Below, piece after piece: positions 1-13,400 of a DNA stretch of 64,000 nt; position 1 is the stretch's first letter, and the number at the start of each line of letters is the position of its first letter. This stretch comes from Acanthaster planci (taxonomy: Eukaryota; Echinodermata; Asteroidea; Valvatida; Acanthasteridae), in assembly GCF_001949145.1 (NCBI RefSeq), contig NW_019091362.1, forward strand, positions 5,165,831 through 5,229,830, read 5' to 3'. The notes under the pieces are model-generated. The model saw only the letters and a program-made list of their open reading frames with translations. It was not told the DNA's origin and searched no databases. The position numbers were made by a program, and so were the translations under genes.

Positions 1-648
1 AGATTTTTTTTCTGTAAAAACCCACCTTTAAAAGCACAAAATATTTGCGTTATCGGACCAGGTCACTGCAACCACATCATTCGCGCCAAAACGAAAGTTC
101 TAACACCCATTAACCTCATCTAACGATGGACATTATGGCACAGTGACACTTTAATAACAGGGGGACTCTCCTTGCTGATGATTACAGCTCGGAGTTCGCG
201 GTCCAAATGCGGTTTAATGGATTTCCAGACGCCTGCTGTACTTGTTTGTTGTCCTTCCCGTTACACGCTGTCCTGCACTTAACGAGAATCCAAAAATTAT
301 GTGTTTACACCCCGTCAAGTTTATGCTCTAAACGAAGTCGATTGTTCATTAGTAGCATTATTACTGCCGTGTGCTTTTGCGACTGGACTCCAGGCTGACG
401 CTGTGCGAGGCTTTCGGGAATAGCCGGGGGTACTGTAATGATTAACCACTCAGTACCTGGAACACATTTTTAAAAAGTTCATCGGAGGTTTCACAGTATA
501 CAGAGGAAAATATACCACTTTATACTCTCTAAGCAACAATTCTATACTTTTGTGTGAGTATAATTAGTTTCTGCGCAATGGTTTGGCTTACAAATTATTC
601 AACTGCTGGAACATATTGGTACTTATAGCTGCATGCAACTAGGTATTT
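1..648. other. No gene recognised; 5' flank of LINE
   Basis: AT-rich single-copy-looking sequence. The only open stretch (207-398) encodes 63 residues without a recognisable motif and is treated as chance. No repeat or RNA gene was seen. Confidence 0.5.
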
Positions 649-2863
649 ATGCAAGGCGGAGCTTCTCAATTTGTATCAGGTCAAAATGGAGGGTGTTTCT
701 TAATCAGGTCCAAGACACGATGGATGGAGCAGGGGGGAAAGCCTTCAAAGTATTTTCTTAATCTAGAGAAACGCAATTTTGTTAATAAATCTATTTGTCG
801 TATTGTTAAAGAGGACAATTGTACCGTGACTCGAAGTGAGGATATCCTTGTAGAAGCAAGAGAGTTTTATAAGAAGCTTTATTCTGTTTATTATGAAATT
901 AATGTCGAGGTTGACTTCAAGCCAATTTTTGTGGCGGCAGGGAGAAATGTTCTTACTAAAGATATGCGGGATCGCATTGAAGGTCCATTAATTTATGAAG
1001 AAATTACTAAAGCTTTGAATGGTTGTAAAAATGGAAAATCTCCAGGCTCTGACGGATTCAGTTACGAATTTTACAAGGTTTTTGGCGATGATATACAGTG
1101 GTTTCTTTTAAGGTCTTTGAATTTTGCGTATGATATGGCTGGTCAACTTTCGGTGACCCAGAGAAATGGTATCATTACTTTGTTGCCGAAAGGGGATAAA
1201 CCTTTCCAGTTTTTGAAAAATTGGCGACCTCTCACTTTGTTTAATACCTCATATAAAATTGCCTCTGCCTGTATTGCGGAGAGGCTGAAACAGTGCCTTT
1301 TTCATATTATCCATGATAGTCAAAAAGGCTTTATGGCAGGGCGCTTCATTTGTGAAAACACCCGTATGATGTATGATTTATTTACTTTCACAGAGACTAA
1401 GGACATTCTGGGTGTCATGCTCTCTTTTGATTTTGAAAAAGGTTTTGATTCAATTTCATATGATTTTATTTATAGTGTTTTATATAACTTTAATCAATTA
1501 TTAGATGGGTTAAACTGTTTTATAATTAGTTTTGGTTAATACATTTCTTTCAGAATCATTTATGGTAGAGCGAGGTTGTAGGCAAGGTGATGGCATAAGT
1601 CTTTTTTTGTTTCTTTTATGCGCTGAGGTTTTGTCCTTGATGTTATACAATGATCAGAATTTACAGGGCATTAAAGTAGGTGACAAGGAGTTCCCAATAT
1701 CCCAATATGCTGATGACACAGTACTCTTTTTAGATGGTACAGGGAGATCTATGTATAATGCATGTCGGGGTTGCGAGTTAATGTCGATAACACTGGTGTT
1801 GTCTGGATAGGTTCAAAGAAACATTCCTCGGACAGATTGTGTGAGATATTGAAGGCCAATGGATAGAGCCAAATGACACATTTAAAATATTAGGCATTTC
1901 TTTCTCCACCAATCTGAAGTCCATGGTGTCGATTAATTATAACTCAGTCATTTCAAGACTGAGAAAGTTAATAGCTCTTAATCAAATACTTATTTGATTC
2001 TTTACCTTACCGGATCCTTAAGTGGATACTTTAAAAGAGTTGAACGTTATGTTTTTTTAGCTTCATTTGGAAAGGACAGGATCGTGTTTCAAGAAGTCAA
2101 ATGATTCAAGACTATAAAGAGGGTGGTTTACGAATGGCTGACGTTAAGGCATATATGGATGCTCTGAAAATTACATGGTAACGTTGACTCTTAGTGTGAG
2201 AATGTTTGGGATGGGCATACCTGTGTCGAAGAATACTTGGTATTAACCATTTGTTGTTTAAAGAAGGTGGCTCAATGGATTTATTTCCATCTCGAAAACC
2301 CTGTTTTGGGGCAATCAATTTTGGGTTGACGTTTTAACCTCTTGGCAGAAGTTTACTGTGGTCCAATAACTAATGTAGAGGTTTTAAAAACAACACTTTG
2401 GTATTACAATCAAATTAAGATTGGCAATAAGAGTATTCATCATAAGCACTGGTCTGCAGCTGGTATTTATTTCATATGTGATCTTTTAGATAATATGGGT
2501 TGCTTTTTATCACTGTCCGATTTTAGGGCCAAGTTCAATGTCCAGACCAACTTAATTGAATATGGTGCGGTCTTAAGATTAGTCAAGGCTGCTTATCGTG
2601 ATTTGTTGACGAATAATAACAATGTTCCCTTTCCCTTTGTTCCCTTCAACATGCATGTTCTCCTGTCCAACAAAAAGGGCTCTCGGAGACTCTACGACCT
2701 TTTTGTCTCCGTAAAAACTGTACCTAGAATGTTTGTGGACAAATGGGAAAGGCAAATTGAATTCCACTATGACTTGGATGTTTGGTTTCAGGTCTTTAGT
2801 GTTCCTTTTACATGCACAGTGGACTCTAAGCTTAGATGGTTTCAGTTTAGATCAATCCACTGA
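649..2863 (+). mobile_element. Decayed Tx1/L1-type LINE, 5'-truncated
   Basis: This is a relic of a non-LTR retrotransposon reverse transcriptase. The first open block (649-1539) carries the fingers and palm: GKSPGSDGF near 1040, LLPKGDKP near 1185, LKNWRPLTLFN, QKGFMAGRFICEN and DFEKGFDS. A shift of frame near 1535 leads to a second block (1532-1810) with RGCRQGDGIS, LFLLCAEVLS and the catalytic box YADD at 1706-1717. The block at 2342-2863 resembles the C-terminal tail of Tx1-clade elements (W, IYFICDLLDNMG, KFN, Y spacing). No apurinic endonuclease domain precedes it, so the copy is 5'-truncated as is usual for LINEs. Frameshifts and stops show it is dead. The clade call (Tx1/L1 rather than CR1 or RTE) rests on motif wording and is moderately sure. 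Confidence 0.85.
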
Positions 2864-5800
2864 ATCCTTGTACTAATTCGTATTTATGTAAAATCCATGC
2901 GTTGAATTCAAATGTATGCACCGTTTGTAAAAGTTTTGCAACTGTAAATGTGTCAATTCTTTCTGGAGCTTAATAGTAGATTGGATTAAGGACAAAACAA
3001 AGATACACCTTGTAACAATAAACTTTTATTGTTCGGTGTCGTTGACACTACACTTAAATGCCTTAATCTTATCCATTTGGTTGCTTGATTGTACATTTAT
3101 GAAATGAAAATGAACAGCAAACGCCCCTCATTACAAGGTTTGAAAAGGGATATCCAGAGGTATTATCATGGTGAAAAATATTTGGCTTCTGTTAATGGCA
3201 CCTGCCAACAGTTTTGGTTAAAATAGCAAAATTACTCTGCACTTTGTCAAGTTTAATCCGAATAATTGAAGTATTATAATCTTTTATAACTGTATTAATT
3301 GCTGTTAAGTTTGTGTCGACAAAAGAGAAATAAAAAAGGTGTCTCTGGGGAAAAAAGACTTACGCATTTAATATTGACGATATTTGTAACTTTCGTATAG
3401 CTAATGAACAACACCATTATGGTTATGTTGATTTTGTAGTGGTTTTAACTTTTGTTATATTTTTGCTCGACAGCATAAATAGCCTATTTCCTCTGTACCA
3501 AGGTAGTGCTGCAGTAGTCCACAATCACATTTTTATGATTGTCAATTTTTATCTCGTTTATTGAAATTTCTTATCAGTATTACTTCAGAAAAGTTTTCAT
3601 CTTCAACTATGTGAAAATATACGGTGTAAAGGATCAACTGTGCTTTTAAGGCTATTTAATTTCAAGCAAAGAAGCTTGAAATATATTTTGATGTCACAAT
3701 GTTCCGTATCACAAAGATAAATTCTGTTTAAAAAAAATCTCAAACGTTCTTTAAATGAAGGATATTGCGGATTTGCACTTTAACCAAAAGCGATCAGGGA
3801 GCTACGGTCACGACAATCTTAATCTAAGATTTGATTAGGTGGCACAATAATTATGGCAAATTTGTGTTACTGTTTCCTCTAGAGAAATACCAATAGCAGC
3901 TGCATAATTAGATCACATTCTACTACATTCAGTATATGTCGAGTGTCCTATTGTCAAAAAATCGTAGAGAATGTTAAACTTTGTCTTTCTCGGTTTTCTC
4001 TGCCTTCCTAGTTATTAGTAACTTATACATTATCTCTCGTAAATTATTTGCTTTATAATTTCCATAGTATGTATTAGGGGTTATAAAAGAAGAAATCACC
4101 GTTAGGCCCCCTATTTGTTTGCGATTCACGCCATATGCTATTTGAATTCAAATTACTTGAGCTCTTTTGGCGTTAGGGATGGGGCCCATTGCCTCACTGT
4201 CGTGGTTTTAAGAGTCGTTGAATACTGCCGAAGACCATATCGGAAGTCCATACTCCGTGTTTGTCAATATGAATAATAATTACGCTTTATGCATATATGT
4301 TTTTAATACTTATGCTTTTACTTTGAATATAATTTTTCATTTCCTATAATTCCCTACTTAAAATAAATTTCTACATTTTGATTGATATTTCTACTGCCTA
4401 AAAGCTTGGACGATGGATTCTTAAATTTAGATACATCTGTCTTAATGTTGCAAGCTAACAGAGCAATAACCTTAATGACCAATTATTTCATCTTTCTGTT
4501 TTTGTATTTGATAACGGTTAGTACAGTGCATACAGATGATGTATTACAATGACTGCAACTTGCATTTATTCATGTTACTATAACAAAGTACCCAATTTAA
4601 TGACCCCGCGAACGGGGTGGTGGAAAAAACGTACTATACACGGTTACTAGTTTCTTTGTTCAGAACTATAACAAATTTACGAATAGTCAACGTAATTAGA
4701 ACGTACTGGAATTTTGGTTTAATTTCTTAATTAATTAATTAACTAATTAATATAATATCACGAGTTCATGGTCGAAGACAAAACACCGTGTATCTGCTTG
4801 TCCTTGACGACAAAAAACATGGAATTCGCCTTCCCAAACAACCTCATCAAGTCCTTCATGTTTAAAAGTCCAACATGTGTCAAACGACCCAGGATTATGC
4901 AATCTTATTAAATTGATAAATTAATATTAATTCTGCATGTAATGCTCCTTATGAGGCAACAATGGCAGCCGTCACTTGCAATTTTAATTTGTCTAAAGGA
5001 AGTTTCTCTAATAACCAAATTGACTTGTGATTACAGAGTAAGCTTTGAAAGGGTCCACTTTCGCATATGAAGTTTGTTTCTTGCACTCCTGATATTATGG
5101 ATTTCGTTTCCGTTAGCCTATTTGAGGTGTGGCGGACATATTGGGAAGGCTGTTTAGTATGGGAAAAACCTTTCGTGGTTTACTTAAAACTTACCAACGT
5201 CGTATAGCGCCCCCTTGCTTCACAAAAAGAGTAATGGGTTGATACTGGTACTTATTTAAAATTCAATCCTCCGGTTATTTTGGTGTCTGGTAGCTTAACA
5301 AAAACACACATTGAGAACTCAGAGAAAAGAATGATTTATACTCAGTACTGGCATATATTTTTTGCTTAATTATCATAAAAACGATTGCGCCTCAACTACT
5401 CGTCAAACCCTCTGTGAATCAAAGCGCCCTATATCTTTTCAAAGAAGTAAGGTAGAGAGATTTGCCAGCCTTCGCGAAAAATTACTTGAGACCTACGTGT
5501 CATTGACTTTCCATTGACGTTTTGGTAGAATTACCTGACCCCAAAGTGTTACTAGGGAGAGGGCAGTTTTTCGTCTTGAGAAAAACATAAGGTTGGTCGT
5601 GAAGAATATTTTGAACTTCCAAACAACCATTATGTATTTATTAGCACTCACAATGGAGGAGAAAAATTTGTGAAAAGCCATGAATACGCCGTTTTGATGC
5701 AAGGTTCCTCTTTGGCTTTGTCTGTTGGGGAAAATGAAATGAAAAGTGACTTATTACAGAAAACTCTGGCAACGTTTACCAAAAGGGTTCAACATGTGAA

Positions 5801-6540
5801 CTTTGTCTATTAGCCAAGTTTAATAAAATGCTATGACGATGGATTTCTTTCTCAGTGTACCATTTTAAACAGTGTTAAGCCCCCTTGGGAAAAGACTTGA
5901 ATGACTCCAATACGCAATGGAAAGCGACCCAAATAATATTGACCATCCCGTCATCTAAATTTTGAGGGAGAGAACAAAACGTTATAAAAGCGGCATTATT
6001 TGTTTAGCTTTCAACACTGCAAAATAAGTATTTTTACGCCTTTTTGATATGAGTGTGTTGTGGTGTTTATAGTCCAAAACTAAATATGTATTGGTGGTTA
6101 TTTATTTACTTTTGTTACAAAAATGTGTTAACAAATTTAAAAAAATAGATTTAGAAACCATAACATATTTCAGTGTTATAACAACACACAAAAAACCATG
6201 TTTATCAGGTGGTAACACCTTCCGAAGACTAGACCGAAACACCTTAATTTCCAAAAAGGTGTTTAATTTTAAATGGTTGCATTACTCCCAGAAAAACGAA
6301 GTCAGACAAGCAAGTTGTGTTTTTGGACAGCGTTGCTACTTTATTGGCTATCACAATTGATCAGAACATATTCAATGATAACAGTTCAAGCAATGCAATT
6401 CTTAAAATTCTAAAACATGTAAAGAAAGTAAAAGTGGCATGCTTACCAATAATACTGACCAAGGCATTGTACCCTTAGCGTATGTGCAAAAGTCATGGTG
6501 CTTGACCATGACACTTGACACGCTTGTCACATGTGAACAG
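2864..6540. other. Intergenic, AT-rich; nothing recognised
   Basis: About 3.7 kb with no supported gene. The start probably includes the LINE 3' UTR. There is a short TTAATTAATTAA run near 4,730. Open stretches (for example 5493-5702 minus, 6091-6360 plus) are short and lack family motifs. Confidence 0.5.
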
Positions 6541-6556
6541 GCCCTGGAGTAAAATG

Positions 6557-9028
6557 TCACTTTATGACTTGGATGATTGAACCTGCAGCATCGGTATACA
6601 ATTCGATACTGTCATTGGTGTTGCAGTTAAGGTGACAAAAAGGTGAAACGCCATTAAAGTGCTCGAAAAATTCTAGCCACATAAGTAGATCAAGTTTTGG
6701 ACCTATTGATACTCGCACTCTGCGAATAGGCTTGCGTAACCCTGAAGTAAGGGCTACCATAAAGCGCCGCATAAATGTTCTTCCCAGGGTTAGGGCTTTA
6801 CACGCAAAATTAAGTGACCCAAGCAATGACTGCAGTTGTTGCAGCGTGAGCTTAGTTCAGCCAAGGGCGTCGACTAAATGCAAGCGAAGTGACTTTTTCG
6901 TTTGGTACCCGTATTTGTCTATCTCCAGACCCAGGTAAGTAATGACTTGTGTTGAATTCACAGTTTTTTCCTCCGCAATTAAGACACCCAATGCCGAGCA
7001 CACGCCACGAAATGTTAGCAGAAAAATTGGCGCATTCATTGCGGGTACGACCGATAAACAAGAAGTCGTCAAGGTAATGGGTTACACCTGCTGCACGCGC
7101 AACGTGTTTTTTGCCTGAAATTCTATGAAGGTGCTGAAGGTCAACATGAACTGGAGCAGCCCATTGGCAAACACTTGTAAAAATAAAATTGACCCTGAAA
7201 TTGAAAGCCGAGCAATTCATAATCCAATTGTGAAACAGGAAGGAGGCGAAACGCGGACTTAATGTCCGACTTGGCGAGCCATGCCCCTGGACCTAACGTC
7301 ATAATTAAATCTGCTGCCGAATCAAACGAGGCATAGTTTACTGAACAATTGTCTGGGCTAATAAAATCATTGATGAACTTTCCGAGTGGGAAGGATAAGT
7401 GGTGTATAAGACAAAACTCATTCGGGACAAGACCCATAGGGGAACATTGAAGATGAGAAAAAGGCTGGTTCGCGAATGGGCCGGCTATCCGCCCTATGCC
7501 AATTTCTTTTTGTAACTTATTGAGCGTGATGTCTGGCCTTTCGGATATACTGAAACTTAACAATGCGAATCCCGAGAAAGGCGTGGCCCTTGAAACCTAA
7601 TTGAAACCCATGTGTCAAACTTGTCTCAAGAAGTACGGCTGCTTTAGCGTTGGGAGTGCGAAAGCTGATATTCATTGCCTTGACAGATGTCCTGGACCCA
7701 GCGTATGAAGTGGGCCTAATCTGTGTGGAGGTGTTTGCAGCGCTAGTGTTAGCCCAGTGGCCACCTTGCAAACGACCATTCAAAGCGGTGTCGCTGACTG
7801 TGGGGAAACCCCGTCTTTGACCGCGTCTAATCCACTTGTGGCGAACGAGCAAAAGAAGAGCCAAACCGGCAAAACAGGGCAACATGGCTGAATTTCGAAC
7901 AGCGGCTACAACGATGCAGGAATTTGCATGGGTGCCATCGACAGCCCGTTGATCCGTTGAATACCAAGTAGATTTGATTTCCCGTCGCCGCCTTTGACAC
8001 ATGCCCTGAGAAAGCTGCAGGTGAAATGCCAGTGGCAGCAGTGTCCGCCAGACATAGCTCCATATCTTTTTCCTCCCATGATCGATTTGGAAAGGCCTCT
8101 TGGCGAAGGCGAAATGGCAGCCAAATGGAAACTGTTGCGCTGCGATCCGAACTGTGTCTGCACATTTTAGCAACTCCGAAGTGCGGTTTAGGTGCTGAAC
8201 ACACACAAAAAGTGATAAGAGTGTGTGAAAGGCATTTTTCCTTCCTCAACCGCCACGGTAAGGGTGGTGCCTTTGTCGCGAACTGCAGACGTGGAATTTT
8301 CCCTGTATAGAGTGGCTATTTCAACGTATTGCCTTCTCCAATTTTTTCCCCAAGTGTGCAGAGGAACGTGCGAACCCACAGGTGCATAGACATGAAAAGT
8401 TGGCATCGGCGGTGGCCTCTCAATATCAAGATCCCAGCTCTCTAAGGAGGACGAAAGAGGCCAAGGGTGAAGTAAATCATCTTGCATATTCAGCTGTGAC
8501 CCAGCGTCACGAACCGACCTGCTGTTGAACCATATGCCCGGTGAAACAACTGAATTATTAGTGCCAATAATGCTACCCGTACTAACTGCAGGGCGAGTAT
8601 TAGCGCTAGCTTAGGGCGGTTGAGAAACGACCGGAAAGGGCAATGGACCTTGAGGAGAGTTAGTATTGATGGATTTGTCGCCGATGCCATTAGCACTACC
8701 ACTATTGCTAGTACTACAACTCGGTCTAGGCCTAACAGGAGTTGCCCTAGCAGCAGTCGCCTCTGCTAAACCAGGAGTAGGCCTACTGGGGGTGAGATCG
8801 AAGGTGAAACTCACCAACCCCAACGGCCGTCGGTGATTCAGGAACTGTCTCCGTCCCTTGGCTGGGTTTTTCGCTATGATCGACTGTGGTGGTGGCGGGT
8901 TTGGATGTCCGTGAAGCGGCTGGAGCACTGGTACGACTAGGCCGTCCTCGTGGCTTGGGCCCGTGCAGGGGAGAAGATGCATCTAACCGACCCGATCGTG
9001 ACTTGGCCCGTGCTTGCCGCAGCAACAC
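6557..9028 (-). mobile_element. Ngaro/DIRS-like retrotransposon relic (gag, RT, RNase H)
   Basis: Read on the minus strand the order is gag-like, reverse transcriptase, RNase H. The gag-like part (9028 to about 7830) begins with a basic AT-hook-like stretch (KPRGRPSR) followed by Pro/Ser/Ala-rich sequence, and ends with a Cys/His knuckle-like block (CSRCSKFSHVALFC, near 7,900). The RT block (7563-7141) reads GRIAGPF, SPMGLVP, SFPLGKFINDFI, KSDIKSAFRLLP and CLPMGC, wording typical of DIRS/Ngaro RTs. The active site YLDD is intact at 7065-7076 in the next frame. The thumb (TYLGLEID) and an RNase H block (6826-6557: LGSLNFACKAL, TDAAGS) follow. The element stops at about 6,550, so the tyrosine recombinase expected next is missing. 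At least four frame changes make it non-functional. Confidence 0.85.
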
Positions 9029-10200
9029 TGGAGTGCAGGGGTTCTAGCTGGGCCGGTCGACCGTAGACAGTTAATATTGTCATGAAAACCTAAGCCAAAG
9101 GTCGCAGAAGTCCAGTGTAAAATGTATGTCGCCGCATAGATTGCTCCATCTGGAACTCACAAAGTCAGACTTGCAGATCAACACTGGGGAGGAAGTCCCC
9201 CTTGTATAGAATCCACCGCAACTGTATACAAGTACAAAGAAGTCAACAGCCCGATGCCAAGGCAAGGACGAACAAGGCCTGTAGAAGTGGGTAAATCCGA
9301 CGGCGATAGGCCCTAATGAAGCACACTAGGCCTAGACTAGGCCTACCGCAGATGGCCAACAAAATTGGCCTTTCCCGTGTAGAAGTTCTGCAGATGTGCG
9401 ATGCCCCTTGCGTTAGGTCCGTTTGGCCGAAACGCGATGGAATAAGTCAAAATCTGCCACCTCAGGGGTCCGGCGTATCAATATGTACGCTACAGCAGTA
9501 CATCCATCGAGAAATGAATATTGCAGTAGGCCTACAGATTATGCAGAAACAAGGTATAATGTTTTTTTCGGTGAAACTTTTTCGGTGCAACTGCTGGCAC
9601 CTGCTGTCCAGGAGTAAGACTTGCTTCTTTTGCCATAAGGAACGCGAAAGGAACGCTGAAAACTGCATTTTCATTGGCCTAAAGTTTAATCAATTTGCAT
9701 AAGGACACTTCGTATCCAGGCAACTCGCGCATCCAAACGCTACAGCCCAGTCACGTGATTATTCACGGCGGCGCCCAAATGACAACAAAACAAGTAAAGC
9801 CAAAGCGTGCCCTTGGGCGTTTTCAGAGAGTAATGGCTTTTTATCGTTTATGCGATAAAATAATTTTAGCAATTAACGCAAAGATCCATTTAATGTGCGC
9901 GATGGTTTTTATAGTCAATCTTCTACGTAAGTTTTCATTCATAATAGCCTGTAAACCAACAACATATTGCAAGTGAAATGTAGGCCTACATACTTTTCCA
10001 AGGGAATACGTGTATAAAATTTGTATTGGAAAAGGCAAAGAGAAAATACCACAAGTTAAACTTTGAGAAACAAAAATACCATTTAGCAAAAGTAAAGCGT
10101 CTATGAGCCTTCACCAAAAAGACATGTAAAGTGAAAGAATCTTTAAAGTTAATTTTTGAAGTTGCCAAAACGTGTATGTTTACTATACATAGATACAAAT
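9029..10200. other. Flank of Ngaro-like relic; no gene
   Basis: 9,029-9,330 is probably the untranslated leader of the Ngaro-like element (minus strand). Repeated TAGGCCTA words occur near 9,330. Nothing coding is supported from 9,331 to the end of GST copy A homology, which starts near 10,250. Confidence 0.4.
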
Positions 10201-10489
10201 CATTATAAGCTTAATGGGTCCCAAGATAATCCAGCAATAAAGTGTTCAGGCAAGCAAATTGCATTGAACTGAATTTCAATGCCAGTTTTGGGTTCTTGAT
10301 TATTTCAATGTAGCAATGATGACAAAGCTTTGAAGGAATTTAGGCCCTTAAACCTCCCAGCCCTATTTTTATGATAATGACCGTTCCTATAAAGGTCGTC
10401 CACATAAACTAAGTAGAATGCTGTTATGTAAAGTAAAAGAGGAAGAAGTCAAATCTGACGTGCCAAAGCTTTAACCAGTTGTCAATCTA

Positions 10490-13400
10490 CTAATGGCCAA
10501 CATAGTTGAAAGTGCGGTTCCTGTTTAGGTCACTGGCAAGGAAATTATTGATTCCCGGTCGGGCCTTGATACATCCATAGTAGACTTTCAGGGCTGGAAA
10601 TGCCTCCAGACAAGCGGAGGCAGAGAGCCCCATCAGGGCATCCAGGAACTGAAACAGGTGGTAATCCGCAAAGGATATCTGTGGGGGAAGAAAGAAAAAC
10701 CAATCCAAATTGGAACACTACTCCCCTAGTGGGGATGAGATTTATATGGTAGCCAAGGAATCTTACTTTTGGCCAAAAATGAAATGACAACGTTGGAGAA
10801 TAAACCCTGGTTATTAAAAGCGAGGGTGTAGAGTGATGATCTCATATTGATACCGGTAACACTAATATACACCGAGCAGATGTATTCTCAAGAAACTTTC
10901 TCATTTTAGTTAAATTTAATTCAGTTCCAGCACCGTGACAAACTTGTAATAAAATAGGTTCTGTAGAAGTCACTTCTTAACATCTAAAGAAAATATTGTG
11001 GTTCTTTCGAGGATAAGGGATTTTTGTAAAGTCAGAATGCAAAAGAACGTCCCAGTCACAGCACTGCTTGATCCTAATGGCAATACTGCTTTCCTATCAG
11101 GATCATCTGCTGCTCCTTAACAGAGCGTCAAGTGTTCCCAAAGGGGAGAGGTGGTCTACATGAGTTTGTTTCTGCATTCACTTGGAGACCCTGAACAATA
11201 GAGGACAATAAGGTCCCCCAATTTACAACTCTGCACAAAATATATGGATGGTCTTCTAAAAAGGTCAGTACAAACGAAAGAGGAACAATAGGGGGTCCCC
11301 AGTTGCAGGCATATACACACTTGGGTGTGTGGGTGTGAATGCTAACTCATCCCAATAGCCAAATTTTCAAATACAAGTATAGCAAATTTCCACCGGGAAC
11401 ACACAGCGTTCCTTAAAGGAGCATTCCACTGGGAGTCAGGATATTTGGAATTGGTCCTTGTACTTTTTACTTCAGTAAATGTGCAAGTTGTATGAATATA
11501 AACTTTATTCAATTTCAACGAAGTGTCAGAAGTTGATAATTGAGAAACTTTAGCAGTACACCCTGGATCCTATCTACGTGACCAAATTAAAAAGCTTTTG
11601 GTAGGCCTACAGTAATACAGATAAGTACTGAATGGCCAAGAACACAAGAGGAAAAAAATATGATTTTTTCATATTTCAACGTGGAACTGTTCATTAAAAG
11701 GAGAACAACCTGCCTCGGTTACTCTCACTGCCAGAAAACGGTAATAATTTATAGTTTAGCATTATTTACAACGTGCATAATTATGTTAACTTAATTTTAA
11801 ATTATGTGTGTCTGTTTATAATGATTACTATCCAAAAAAATCAAATGTAATAATTCAAACTATGAAAATTCAAAGCGTAGATGTAGTCCATGATAATATA
11901 AATTTAGAAACAGAAATGTTTCTAAATTTATATTAACAGTCAAATCTGCGTATAGGCCTATGGAGCGATTAAATCTTTAAGGCACATTGTTCAAATGGAT
12001 CTCATTGAAAATATAGACTACTTGCCTTGTCTCCGACAAGAAAACCTTTATTATTCTTGTTTTTCATGAGCAGTTTCTAGAAGAAAATGTCAAAGCAAAA
12101 GAGTACTGAACCTAAAACATTTACGAAAATGTTGAAAGGTATAACTGATTTTACATTGAATTAAAAAGCTGACTCTTGTTTGACTCCTTAATTATACACC
12201 ATGTTATTTCATTCAGTTAATGAGTACTTTATGCTCCAGGGGAATATTTCAAAACCTGTTCCTAGGTTGTTGTTTGGTACGGCATTGAACGGTTTCATAG
12301 ACTATTCTATCCTGCGACCACAAACGTACAGGTATATGCAAGTGATTCTCCGGTTTTTTTGGTGCATTTTCCAACATTTTTCCTCCTCTTTCCAGGAGTG
12401 AGGGAGGTGTTTAAATAAGACAATGTTTGAGTGTTTGCACGGTGGATCTACGATAGGTAGGAAGTTTTTGGAGACACCATGTGGATTATCTCTTTGTGAG
12501 TATGTGTGGTTCAGAAAAGAACCGGCGGATACTCTATGTTTCGGGCAGTGAGTGCTCTGTCTGTTGTCAGAAGACTGTTGGATTCCAACTTGAGTGCTTG
12601 CTTAAGGTGTAGCTGCAATCGATGTTTTGATTACAAACCTGCAAAATGCACCTTTGGGCCTCAGTATACCTTATTTTCAACTTTGGTTTCACTATTTCAA
12701 AGGGTATTCTAATATCTTTTTGGTTTTTATGCTAATGAGTATTTCATATTCATGAGCAAAACAGTGATATCATCTCAGAGTGGTTTGTACACAAAAAAGT
12801 CCTGCGTTTTTGTCACAACTTCCACAGGATTCAAGTACAAATTTTGGGGAGTTAGTTATTCCACCTGCAAGTTTGTGGACATTTCAATAATTTATGTTAA
12901 TATATTCAATTTCTTCTTGAATAATTACAGATATTTTTTATTATTTACAAGACTATTTACAATTATTTACACAATGACCAACATTAATTTAGAATGAATT
13001 ACTTCTAAATGGGTTACGTTTCACTGGCTGGTTGAAGGAATCAAATTCGTCTTTTGAACTTTTACAGAATATAAATTACATTCAAATTGGACCGAGCCAC
13101 TGTTCCAGCTATTTAATCGTCAAACCAAATCTCAACCAAAAGTGATACTATTATCCTGGCTACTTATCAAATAATAGTATAAAGCTCGCTTAAATGAATA
13201 TATAAGAAAGTAAAGAAAGTAATCCTAAGCTAGGAGAAAATAATGAATGAATAAAATAGTAATTAATTAATAGATACATGATAAATAATCCCAATCTTGC
13301 TGGGGAAAAATGAATGGGCCCACTGTTGTTAGTGTTGAAGTCAGTTAAAGTTTGGTTTTGAGTGCTTGTAATGAGGGCCTCCCTCTTGACTCGAATCAGG

